Below are positions 56,528 through 64,000 of a DNA stretch of 64,000 nt, piece after piece. The translations under genes were made by a program, and so were the position numbers. Origin of the DNA: Salicibibacter cibi. Lineage in GTDB: Bacteria > Bacillota > Bacilli > Bacillales > Marinococcaceae. Under the pieces are notes generated by a model. It was given only the letters and a program-made list of their open reading frames with translations. It was not told where the DNA came from and did not search any database. The stretch lies in NCBI RefSeq assembly GCF_016495865.1, contig NZ_CP054706.1:3596001-3660000 (forward strand). The letters run 5' to 3'. The number at the start of each line of letters is the position of its first letter. Position 1 is the first letter of the stretch.

Positions 56528-57076
56528 TCACATGAATAGGGGACGAATCGTGTTTAACCCATATAATAAAAGGATCATGCCACCGAATAATTCACCCCAA
56601 TTGCCAACATGAAGGCGCGTCAATCTTGCAAGGATCAGTCCTGTCCATGTTAAGACGGCACTCGATAAACCAAACGCGAAAATGACCGCAAATGTTTCAG
56701 CACCAAAGATCCCAAGTGAGATGCCGATGGAAAAACTGTCCAGACTAACGATAAAGGCAAATAAAAATAAGCCTGTGCCATGCAATTTTAAAATTGGCTT
56801 TTCTTTACTTTTATAGCTTGAAATCATCATTTGCAGCCCAATCCACACAAGAATAATCCCTGCGATAAAATAAACAACATCGAGGCTGTAGACATTTGCC
56901 ATCCAATGACCAATTCCAATGCCGGCAAGTGGCATGAGCACGTGAAACAAACCTACCGTAATGCCAGTTTTAACAGCATGAATACGAAAGGCTTGAAAAC
57001 CGAGTGCCATGGCTATCGAAAACGCATCCATCCCTAATACAATTGCCAATAATAACATACTGATCGATTCGGCCAT
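56528..57076 (-). CDS. mntP: Manganese efflux pump MntP
   Basis: A 182-residue membrane protein with six helices and internal duplication: GMDAFSIAMALGFQ in the first half and SLDSFSIGISLGIFG in the second carry the conserved Asp residues. It lies in the ywlD position. Confidence 0.92.
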   Translation of the reverse strand: MAESISMLLLAIVLGMDAFSIAMALGFQAFRIHAVKTGITVGLFHVLMPLAGIGIGHWMANVYSLDVVYFIAGIILVWIGLQMMISSYKSKEKPILKLHGTGLFLFAFIVSLDSFSIGISLGIFGAETFAVIFAFGLSSAVLTWTGLILARLTRLHVGNWGELFGGMILLLYGLNTIRPLFM

Positions 57077-57229
57077 CGCCGGACCCCCTGACTCTTACCA
57101 ACTTATGCGGACAAGGGGGCGAATAGAAATCGGAGAGGCAAAAAATTGGGGATGAACAGTGAAGGTCCGGAAATCGGTGGGAGGCCTAAAAACGCCGCCG
57201 AAAGAAAAAGTAGCGTTCGACTGGTTGGA

Positions 57230-57345
57230 AAAAAACGATCTTTCAGCGATTGATGGTTCCATAGCATGTTCATGACGACTGAAAATGCTTCGGTTCTTCG
57301 ATTTCGAACTCCAAGGCACATTCACGACACCCCGAACGGTCGGCG
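57230..57345. repeat. Palindromic intergenic repeat, family A, degenerate
   Basis: Contains GTTCATGACGACTGAAAATG, TTCGAACTCCAAGGCA and TTCACGACACC, like the fifth unit at 52521. The gap 57077-57386 has no gene that I can support. Confidence 0.5.
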
Positions 57346-57386
57346 CTATCCTCGTTTTCATTATGCACAACAGCAACGAGCATCAA

Positions 57387-58544
57387 TCAACTTAAGTATT
57401 CATGTGTAACAACCTTGAACAAATCAATCGTCCGCAAGTAATCTGCAATGGTCACGTACTCATTCGGTTGATGGGCGGTGTTTCCTTGAATACCGCTCCA
57501 AATCACAATCGGAAAATCTTTTTTATTTTTCATGAATTGAGAACCATCGGTATAGCCACTCATTCCCCGCGGTGTTTTTCGTTCGCCTGTTTCCGATTCG
57601 TAAACATCCAATAAAAAATCAACAAAAGCATGATCGGGCGTCGTTTGCATTGGAGGCAAATCATTTTCCACATGGATATCCGCGGATAACTCCGGGAGGT
57701 TTTCTTGAACCTCGTCAATGACGCTTCTTATGTCTGCAACGATCTCTTTATGATCCTGGGAAGGGACTGAACGAATATCTATCTTTAACGTACAGGAATC
57801 GGGAACAACGTTTGTGTTTGCCCCCGCGAAAATGACATTCATGCTAAAGGTAGGTTCACCAAGAAGTGGATCACGGCGGTGCTTCATCTGAAAACGTTCA
57901 CTGAGAAGCGCATTCATGATTTCATTCATATGCATCAATGCGTTTACCCCGTGGTGCGGCCGAGAACCATGTGCCGTCTTTCCATAACAAGTAATCGCTA
58001 CCCAGAGCGCACCCTTATGGGTGACAACGATCTCCGATTTCGTCGGCTCGGCAATGATCAAAGCATCGAGATCATCGGCATACCCTTCCTCAACGAGCTG
58101 CTTTGCTCCGACGGCACCGACTTCCTCTCCTACGGTTGCCAATAGCTTCACATCTCCCGCTAGTTTTACGCCCGCTTCTTTTAATTGGATCATTGCCATG
58201 ACACACGCCATAAGGCCGCTTTTCATGTCACACGCTCCACGGGCATAAATCTTTCCATCCACTTCATCCGCCGCGAATGGATCATTGGACCATTGCCGAT
58301 CGCCCGTTGGAACAACATCCATATGGCCGCTCAATCCGAGTACTTTATCCGTACTCCCATCCCCTTTAAGCGTGGCAATCAAATTCGTACGCCCATCAGA
58401 ATAAGGGACACGTTCGGTTTGAATGCCATAATCAAAGAATAGTGCCTCAAGTTGTTCAGCTACCCGTTCCTCATTCCCCGGTGGATTGACCGTACCCGTT
58501 CGCAAAATAGCTTTCAGCCAATCGATTACTTTTGCTTGCTCCAT
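57387..58544 (-). CDS. M20-family metallopeptidase (ArgE/DapE-like)
   Basis: A 385-residue zinc amidohydrolase. It has GHMDVVPTGDRQWSNDPF (first His and Asp), ARGACDMKSGL (bridging Asp), ATVGEEVGAVGAK (Glu-Glu), and NTAHQPNEYV (final His). A dimerisation domain is at about 180-290. The ATG at 58544 follows GGGAGGGATAG. It may be a deacetylase, succinyl-diaminopimelate desuccinylase or dipeptidase; sequence alone does not decide. It is inserted between mntP and tsaC relative to B. subtilis. Confidence 0.87.
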   Translation of the reverse strand: MEQAKVIDWLKAILRTGTVNPPGNEERVAEQLEALFFDYGIQTERVPYSDGRTNLIATLKGDGSTDKVLGLSGHMDVVPTGDRQWSNDPFAADEVDGKIYARGACDMKSGLMACVMAMIQLKEAGVKLAGDVKLLATVGEEVGAVGAKQLVEEGYADDLDALIIAEPTKSEIVVTHKGALWVAITCYGKTAHGSRPHHGVNALMHMNEIMNALLSERFQMKHRRDPLLGEPTFSMNVIFAGANTNVVPDSCTLKIDIRSVPSQDHKEIVADIRSVIDEVQENLPELSADIHVENDLPPMQTTPDHAFVDFLLDVYESETGERKTPRGMSGYTDGSQFMKNKKDFPIVIWSGIQGNTAHQPNEYVTIADYLRTIDLFKVVTHEYLS

Positions 58545-58568
58545 TCTATCCCTCCCAATTTTTCTGCA

Positions 58569-58584
58569 TGTTTCACGTGAAACA
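58569..58584. other. Perfect parS-like site
   Basis: TGTTTCACGTGAAACA, a 16-base perfect palindrome identical to the consensus binding site of Spo0J/ParB (TGTTNCACGTGAAACA). It lies just upstream of the M20 peptidase gene. In B. subtilis parS sites cluster in the origin-proximal part of the chromosome, which agrees with the location of the ywl-atp region. Confidence 0.85.
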
Positions 58585-58670
58585 AAGCAATGAACTAGTG
58601 CAGAACGGCGTAAATAAAATGTCACCAACTATAAATTATGGTTCAAAAAAGTGTTGATTGTGCCCTAACG

Positions 58671-58785
58671 CAAGATTAAGGGTGAGGTGAGGTTAGGTCA
58701 CGAACCGATCGGAATGGTGCCCTAAAGCAAGAACGCGGAAGCCGCTAGGTCACGAGCCGTGACTTGCACTTTAGGGGGTGAACTC
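58671..58785. repeat. Intergenic repeat, family D (two units of about 57 bp)
   Basis: GTGCCCTAACGCAAGA and GTGCCCTAAAGCAAGA start two units, each with TAGGTCACGARCCG. The same pattern exists at 33960-34076 on the other strand. The rest of the gap 58785-59124 has a hairpin CAACCACTCAACAC/GTGCAGGGTGGTTG-like stem near 58796-58827 and two further imperfect inverted repeats, but no gene. Confidence 0.7.
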
Positions 58786-59124
58786 AGGAAATTCAACCAC
58801 TCAACACTAGTGCAGGGTGGTTGAATCTCTTGATCATACCAACCAAACTTGATTTGTTCTGACCTATTGGCACTTTACTGCCGATTTTCGATGGTCAACT
58901 AGTCCACTGCAATAGCTTTGGTTCCATAATTCGAGCTTTCAAAAGCTGTTAAGTCGCCAACGCAAGCTTTTGACGACCTAACTCCAGTAAGCGAAAGCCG
59001 TTCGGTTATCAAAGACAGGCTTACGCGTGGTCGGCAGCGGTGTGATCATTTAATTCAACTCTTCTGCACTTATCACCCGATTTATACGCTTCCTAAGCGT
59101 GGTGACTCTTCCGTCTCAAACCAC

Positions 59125-60168
59125 TTATGAATGAGCGGCCTTATGCAACCGGTTCATAATCGCCTTGCCGAGCCCTGTTTCCGCAAATGTTTGCATAAAA
59201 AGCACATTCACATCCATTTTGTCCACAGCTCTCAAATGATCGTATAAATGGGTGGATATGCCTTGTAGATCAGACGCGTCCCCTAAGATCAGAACCTCGT
59301 CTGCGGAAATTTTCCCCATTCGATCCGACGTGATCGCTGCCGCCACTCTCTCGCCACGATTTCTCGCCTCATCAATACGCGCTTGCATGTCCGCACATGA
59401 GCCATCCACAAGCTTAACATTTGTATCCGGAGAATAATGACGGTATTTCATTCCCGGCGCTCGCACATTATTTTTTCTTCGCTCCCGACCTTCGGCGGCC
59501 ATTGATACACCCAGTGCTTCTTCCATCTCTTCTTTCGTAACCCCACCCGGACGTAAAATCCGCGGGGACCTCTCCCCATCACTTACATCTACGACGGTCG
59601 ACTCGAGGCCATATCCGGTGCTTCCCCCATCAATAATCGCGGCCACACGTCCATCCAGATCCTCTCTTACATGTTCCGCGCGAGTCGGACTCGGCTTTCC
59701 CGAACGATTCGCACTCGGCGCCGCTATAGGTACATCCGCTTTTGCAATTATCGCACGAGCCAATCGATGCGCCGGCATACGCACAGCCACCGTGTCGAGA
59801 CCTGCAGTCACCACCCTCGGCACACGATCACTCGCGGGAAAAATAAGCGTCAGAGGGCCCGGCCAAAAATGTTCGATCAGTTTTTCAGCATGAAAAGAAA
59901 GAGGCGCACGTATTAGCGAATATAATTGCGTCAACGAACCGATATGTAAAATAAGCGGATTATCGCTCGGACGCCCTTTGGCTTTAAAGATTTTTTGCAC
60001 AGCCCGTGTGGATAATCCGTTCGCCCCCAAACCGTAGACCGTCTCTGTCGGAAAAGCAACAAGCTCCTCCGCACGCAGGATGTGCGCTGCCTTTTCCACG
60101 TACTCCTGCCAGGTTTTTTCATCAACATAATTATCCACAGTAAAATGTTCTGTTTGTTGACAACTCAA
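59125..60168 (-). CDS. tsaC: L-threonylcarbamoyladenylate synthase
   Basis: A 347-residue protein of the Sua5/YwlC type, which makes TC-AMP for t6A modification of tRNA. The YrdC domain (about 20-205) has LVAFPTETVYGLGAN, KAKGRPSDNPLILHI and ANRSGKPSPT; the C-terminal Sua5 domain includes GMKYRHYSPD. The TTG start after GGAGGAGAAAAAGCG gives the length known for YwlC; the frame extends 11 codons more. Confidence 0.93.
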   Translation of the reverse strand: MSCQQTEHFTVDNYVDEKTWQEYVEKAAHILRAEELVAFPTETVYGLGANGLSTRAVQKIFKAKGRPSDNPLILHIGSLTQLYSLIRAPLSFHAEKLIEHFWPGPLTLIFPASDRVPRVVTAGLDTVAVRMPAHRLARAIIAKADVPIAAPSANRSGKPSPTRAEHVREDLDGRVAAIIDGGSTGYGLESTVVDVSDGERSPRILRPGGVTKEEMEEALGVSMAAEGRERRKNNVRAPGMKYRHYSPDTNVKLVDGSCADMQARIDEARNRGERVAAAITSDRMGKISADEVLILGDASDLQGISTHLYDHLRAVDKMDVNVLFMQTFAETGLGKAIMNRLHKAAHS

Positions 60169-60270
60169 CGCTTTTTCTCCTCCATGTCCGTGTAACCCCA
60201 TTTATACCAGAACTTTTGTCTATATTTCGGTTATCCACACCCAGACGTCTTTTATCCACGCATCTATGTT

Positions 60271-60861
60271 CTATGCTCCAAACCATTCATCCCAAACTTC
60301 AGCAATGAAGAACGAAAATTCTGGTTCCTCTTCGACGTTTTCATCCTTTTCTTCTCCCGTCTCTTCCTCTTCTTCCCCAATGCCCAGATCTGATAAACAA
60401 AGAGGCGGAAAAAGCACGCACCACCAGTTTTCCCCTTCGCCGTCCCCGATATCAATGACCAACGCTTCATAATCGCCGGCCGGATAAACGAGCGGTCCAT
60501 ACACACGAGTAGGAAATTCCACGTCTTCTTCCAGTGACACATCCACAGGCATCGAAGCGTCATAAGCATGGACGACTTCTTCCGCTTTTTTTTCAATGGT
60601 TTCCAAATGTGCGTCAAATACTTCTCGCGCTTCTTCTTTTGTCGGCACATCATCCATATGCTCGGCGCTATAAATGGCCACTTCATCTCTCACTTCTCGC
60701 TTGATTTCCTGTTGAAGCAATGAATCATCATGGGAAAAAATCCGCAGCCGAATCGAATCCTCCGGTACCGGATCCTCTTCTTGCCAATGCTGTTGCTGAC
60801 TTTCCCAATTCCCCACAACCAAAAATAAACCGATAAAAACATAAATAATAGCTGACTTCAT
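60271..60861 (-). CDS. spoIIR: Stage II sporulation protein R
   Basis: A 196-residue signalling protein secreted by the forespore that triggers pro-sigma-E processing. It has a signal peptide (MKSAIIYVFIGLFLVVGNW), then SIRLRIFSHDDSLLQQEIKR, and YGPLVYPAGDYEALVIDIGD followed by GENWWCVLFPPLCL with the conserved Cys pair. An acidic insertion (GEEEEETGEEKDENVEEEPE) precedes the end. Location upstream of tsaC agrees with B. subtilis. Confidence 0.93.
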   Translation of the reverse strand: MKSAIIYVFIGLFLVVGNWESQQQHWQEEDPVPEDSIRLRIFSHDDSLLQQEIKREVRDEVAIYSAEHMDDVPTKEEAREVFDAHLETIEKKAEEVVHAYDASMPVDVSLEEDVEFPTRVYGPLVYPAGDYEALVIDIGDGEGENWWCVLFPPLCLSDLGIGEEEEETGEEKDENVEEEPEFSFFIAEVWDEWFGA

Positions 60862-60960
60862 CGCATAATCCCATCCTCTCTACCCGCAAGTCTGGGCAAA
60901 GGGAGGGATGGGCTAAACGCTTAATCGTCCGACAAAGTTTGCGATTTTACCCTTTCACAT

Positions 60961-61845
60961 CTACCTTTCAATCACAACAAATCGATCTTTTCCATTGATA
61001 TCTTGAACAATATCTACATCCACGCCGGGCAACTGTTGTTCCATAAGAAGCGCCACTGCCGGACCTTGCATCTCGCCGATTTCAAAAAAAGCCAATCCAT
61101 CTGCAGCAAGTACATAAGGGATATCTTCTGCCAATTTTCGGTAAAAAAACAGCCCGTCTCCCCCGCCATCCAGCGCCTTTCGGGGCTCATGGTCGCGCAC
61201 GAGCGATGCGAGCCCTCGCCATTCACGAGTAGCGATGTAAGGAGGATTGGCTACGATCACATCGATCTGCCGCTCTTCTTCCCGTAAAGGTGCCAGCAAG
61301 TCTCCCTCCATAAACGCCACGGAGGAAGCGCCCAGCGCTTCTCCATTCCTCTTGGCAATGGCCAGCGCTTCAAAGGATACATCTAACGCCGATACCGTCG
61401 AATCCGGATACTCCAGGGCAAGGGTAATCGCGATCGCCCCACTTCCCGTGCCGATATCCGCAATCGCCGGCCGCTGAAAACGTTTCTTTGCCTTCGCGAT
61501 CACGAGCTCCACCATTTCCTCTGTTTCTTGGCGGGGAATCAATACGGACCGATTAACGCTGAACCGGCGCCCGTAAAAATAGGCACCGCCTGTAATGTAT
61601 TGTACCGGTTCGCCCTCTCCGTGGCGCTCGACCCATGCTTCATACTGTTCCCACTGTCCATCGCTTAGATATTCCCTTAAATGAAGATGGTAAGCGACAC
61701 TTTCCAATTGCAATAAGTCTTGCATCAGATATTTTGCAGCTTTTGTTTCCAATCCTTTTTTTTGAAAAAAAGACGAAGCCCACTGCAGGGCTTCCAATAC
61801 ACGCGGGGGCGAGGCAGGTCTCCCCTGTCCGTTATTGTTGTGCAT
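60961..61845 (-). CDS. prmC: Peptide chain release factor N5-glutamine methyltransferase
   Basis: A 294-residue SAM-dependent enzyme. The N-terminal helical domain is followed by [20 protein letters not shown] (SAM site) and [12 protein letters not shown] with the NPPY motif that binds the Gln of release factors. Start overlaps the end of prfA by 14 bases. Confidence 0.94.
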   Translation of the reverse strand: MHNNNGQGRPASPPRVLEALQWASSFFQKKGLETKAAKYLMQDLLQLESVAYHLHLREYLSDGQWEQYEAWVERHGEGEPVQYITGGAYFYGRRFSVNRSVLIPRQETEEMVELVIAKAKKRFQRPAIADIGTGSGAIAITLALEYPDSTVSALDVSFEALAIAKRNGEALGASSVAFMEGDLLAPLREEERQIDVIVANPPYIATREWRGLASLVRDHEPRKALDGGGDGLFFYRKLAEDIPYVLAADGLAFFEIGEMQGPAVALLMEQQLPGVDVDIVQDINGKDRFVVIER

Positions 61846-62911
61846 TCTCCATCAGCTCCGCTTGTTCCTCCACAATCAACTGCTCGATAATCTCCTCCAG
61901 ATTTCCTTCCATCACTTGATCAAGCTTTTGCAACGTTAATCCGATCCGATGATCCGTTACACGGCTTTGCGGAAAATTGTACGTACGGATTCGTTCGGAA
62001 CGATCTCCGGTCCCCACTGCCTGTTTACGATTCTCCGCGTACTCATCTTCCGCTTCTTTTTGATATTTGTCATAAATACGCGCCCGTAACACTTTCATCG
62101 CTTTGTCGCGATTTTTTATTTGCGATTTTTCATCTTGACAAGAAACGACGATCCCGGTGGGGTCGTGCGTAATGCGGACCGCAGACATAGTCGTATTGAC
62201 ACTCTGACCACCGGGTCCGCTGGAAGCAAAGGTGTCGATACGAAGATCCTTATCGTGAATCTCCACTTCCACGTCTTCCGCTTCCGGCAATACGGCAACC
62301 GTCGCTGTGGATGTGTGAATGCGGCCGCCGGATTCCGTGGAAGGCACTCGCTGTACGCGATGGGCGCCGTTTTCATACTTCATTTTCGAAAATGCATCTT
62401 GTCCGTTAATCGTGAAAATAATTTCTTTAAATCCGCCCATATCCGTTTCGTGGGATTCAATCACATCCGTTTTCCAACGGTTCTTTTCCGCATAGCGGCT
62501 GTACATTCGAAAAAGGTCCCCCGCAAATAAGGCAGCTTCATCCCCGCCGGCGGCTCCGCGAATCTCTACAATGACGTTCTTTTCGTCATTGGGATCTTTC
62601 GGAATAAGCAAGACTTTCAAATGCTCTTCGAGTTCTTCTTTTCTATGGCCTAATTCTACAACCTCATCGTTCACCATTTCTTGCATATCATCGTCCATGT
62701 TTTCGTTTAACATCGTTTTCGCTTCTTCAAGCTCTTCTGTCGTCTGTTTATAATTGCGATACGTTTGTACGGTTTCTTCCAAGTCCGATTGTTCTTTTGA
62801 ATAATCGCGTAGTTTGTCGGGGTCATTAACAATATTAGGATCGCTCAGCCATTCGTTGAGCTGGAAGTAGCGATCTTCCACCGATTGCAATTTTTCGAAC
62901 ACAACATTCAC
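61832..62911 (-). CDS. prfA: Peptide chain release factor 1
   Basis: A 359-residue factor for UAA/UAG stop codons. It has [20 protein letters not shown], the GGQ motif in [11 protein letters not shown] near residue 234 and the segment [19 protein letters not shown]. It precedes prmC, whose product methylates the GGQ glutamine. Confidence 0.97.
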   Translation of the reverse strand: MNVVFEKLQSVEDRYFQLNEWLSDPNIVNDPDKLRDYSKEQSDLEETVQTYRNYKQTTEELEEAKTMLNENMDDDMQEMVNDEVVELGHRKEELEEHLKVLLIPKDPNDEKNVIVEIRGAAGGDEAALFAGDLFRMYSRYAEKNRWKTDVIESHETDMGGFKEIIFTINGQDAFSKMKYENGAHRVQRVPSTESGGRIHTSTATVAVLPEAEDVEVEIHDKDLRIDTFASSGPGGQSVNTTMSAVRITHDPTGIVVSCQDEKSQIKNRDKAMKVLRARIYDKYQKEAEDEYAENRKQAVGTGDRSERIRTYNFPQSRVTDHRIGLTLQKLDQVMEGNLEEIIEQLIVEEQAELMENAQQ

Positions 62912-63033
62912 CTCATTCTACTGCTTCACTCAGTATAATATAAGGGGCTGTAAGCGTCAAAATGAGGGTTGCCGCTACCAAGGGTTTCTTTTCATGCGCG
63001 AGCGGGAATGATACAGCAGACTGGAGGTATATT

Positions 63034-64000
63034 ATGAAACAATACGTGATCATCGGCGGCGATGCTGCGGGAATGAGCGCCGCCATGCAAATTGTCCGCC
63101 GTGACCCTGATGCACCTCAAGTCACGACGTTAGAAAGAGGCGGCATCTACTCCTATGCACAATGCGGATTGCCTTATGTCATTGAAGGCTCGGTCGCCCA
63201 AACGGATGACTTGATTGCAAGATCAAAGGAAACATTTCGTGAAAAATACGGCATCGACGCACGTATTTATCATGAAGTCAAAAGCATCGAGCCAAAAAAA
63301 CAACACGTACACGGCATAGATTTGGAACGTGACCAGCCGTTCACCATCCCTTATGACAAACTGTTAATCGCTACCGGTGCAGATGCTGTCGTCCCTCCTC
63401 TGCCGGGAAATAACCTGGAAGGGGTGCACACGCTTAAAACCATTCCCGATCTTGAACGCTTACAAGTTGAGCTTCATCAACCCCGTCACGTAACTATCGT
63501 TGGCGGCGGTTACGTCGGACTCGAGCTCGCGGAAGCTTTCGCTACGCAGCATATTCCCGTTCGCATCGTGGAACGCAACGACCAATTGGCGAAAATGTTT
63601 GACGGAGATATGGCCCGGCTTTTGCATGAGGAAGCGAGCGAGCAAGGAATCGAAATCGTATTCAATAAAACGATCACGGAACTGAAAGCGGATGCGAATG
63701 GACGTGTCAGTGCCTTATATGCAGGTAATGAAGCATACCCAACCGATCTTGTCGTTTTCGCTACAGGGATTAAGCCGAATACATCCTTTTTACACGAAAC
63801 GGGAGTCAAGCTAAATGAAAAAGGCGCCGTTCACGTCAATGCACAAATGAAAACCAACCTTGCGAATGTTTACGCAGCCGGGGATTGTGCCCTACAGTAC
63901 CATCGCATTAAAGAACAGCATGACTTCCTGCCTTTAGGCACACATGCAAACAAGCAAGGGCGTATTGCCGGCACAAATATGAGCGGAACAGAAAAATCCT
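63034..64000 (+). CDS. CoA-disulfide reductase/NADH oxidase-type flavoprotein (partial)
   Basis: At least 322 residues, running off the right window edge. ATG after CTGGAGGTATATT. The N terminus YVIIGGDAAGMSAAMQIVRR is an FAD-binding motif; the redox Cys is in IYSYAQCGLPYVIEG near residue 43; a second nucleotide motif is HVTIVGGGYVGLELAEA near 150; the FAD motif ANVYAAGDCALQ is near 285. A single active-site Cys is the feature of the CoA-disulfide reductase, NADH oxidase and persulfide reductase group. A C-terminal rhodanese domain, if any, lies outside the window. Confidence 0.88.
   Translation, partial: MKQYVIIGGDAAGMSAAMQIVRRDPDAPQVTTLERGGIYSYAQCGLPYVIEGSVAQTDDLIARSKETFREKYGIDARIYHEVKSIEPKKQHVHGIDLERDQPFTIPYDKLLIATGADAVVPPLPGNNLEGVHTLKTIPDLERLQVELHQPRHVTIVGGGYVGLELAEAFATQHIPVRIVERNDQLAKMFDGDMARLLHEEASEQGIEIVFNKTITELKADANGRVSALYAGNEAYPTDLVVFATGIKPNTSFLHETGVKLNEKGAVHVNAQMKTNLANVYAAGDCALQYHRIKEQHDFLPLGTHANKQGRIAGTNMSGTEKS

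Overview
The window looks like a chromosomal segment of a spore-forming, probably halo-alkaliphilic Bacillaceae (moderate GC by eye). The backbone follows the order known from Bacillus subtilis, read on the minus strand: prfA-prmC-spoIIR-tsaC-mntP-ywlE-rpiB-ywlG-glyA-upp, then atpZ-atpI-atpB-E-F-H-A-G-D-C, ywzB, murA, spoIID, spoIIQ, spoIIID, mbl, flhO, flhP, fabZ. Adaptation to high pH is suggested by the ATP synthase c subunit (P51xxE54xxP57, mixed GxGxAxA helix 1) and a lysine in the a subunit. Adaptation to salt or high pH is suggested by many acidic exported domains (an Asp/Glu lipoprotein and the tails of SpoIIQ, SpoIIR and SpoIID). The genus is not proven; a Salicibibacter-like organism would fit.

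Layout. 1-1.4 kb: CDF metal exporter with a CzrA-type ArsR repressor. 1.9-7.3 kb: HyuA/HyuB/SDR catabolic operon with a LuxR-type regulator. 7.6-10.9 kb: small zinc-ribbon proteins and a group of duplicated membrane proteins, with a MITE-like element. 11-13.3 kb: AT-rich TetR/ABC exporter operon. 13.7-18.1 kb: GerA/B/C germinant receptor operon, a small membrane protein and a DUF3231 relic. 18.1-24 kb: acidic lipoprotein, fabZ, frameshifted epuA, flhP, flhO, mbl, an LLM oxidoreductase, spoIIID. 24.2-28 kb: a sinR/sinI-sipW-tasA type biofilm locus with SinR-like palindromes and a sortase-tailed TasA relative. 28-32.4 kb: a two-component system whose 7TM-DISM kinase gene is broken by a frameshift and by an IS110-family insertion. 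32.6-38.3 kb: UDG, a type I toxin/antisense RNA pair, spoIIQ, spoIID, panF-yhdT. 38.4-49.8 kb: murA, ywzB, a second decayed IS110 copy, and the atp operon. 49.9-62.9 kb: a Vpr-like protease, a six-unit 52-bp palindromic array, upp, glyA, the ywl genes, an M20 peptidase with a perfect parS-like site upstream, tsaC, spoIIR, prmC, prfA. 63-64 kb: a CoA-disulfide-reductase-like gene running off the end.

The most informative non-coding observations concern the two IS110 copies. One sits inside the loop of a dispersed three-hairpin repeat, and the same repeat without an insertion occurs at 6.45 kb. This gives the element ends to within a TTT core, and the same ends, applied to the other copy, restore the kinase reading frame exactly. 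Copy-specific segments in the upstream non-coding end of each element match that copy's own target, as a bridge-RNA guide might, though the geometry differs from the published model. Several families of palindromic intergenic repeats (52-57 bp units) fill most of the gaps between genes. All calls rest on reading the sequence; no database search was run.
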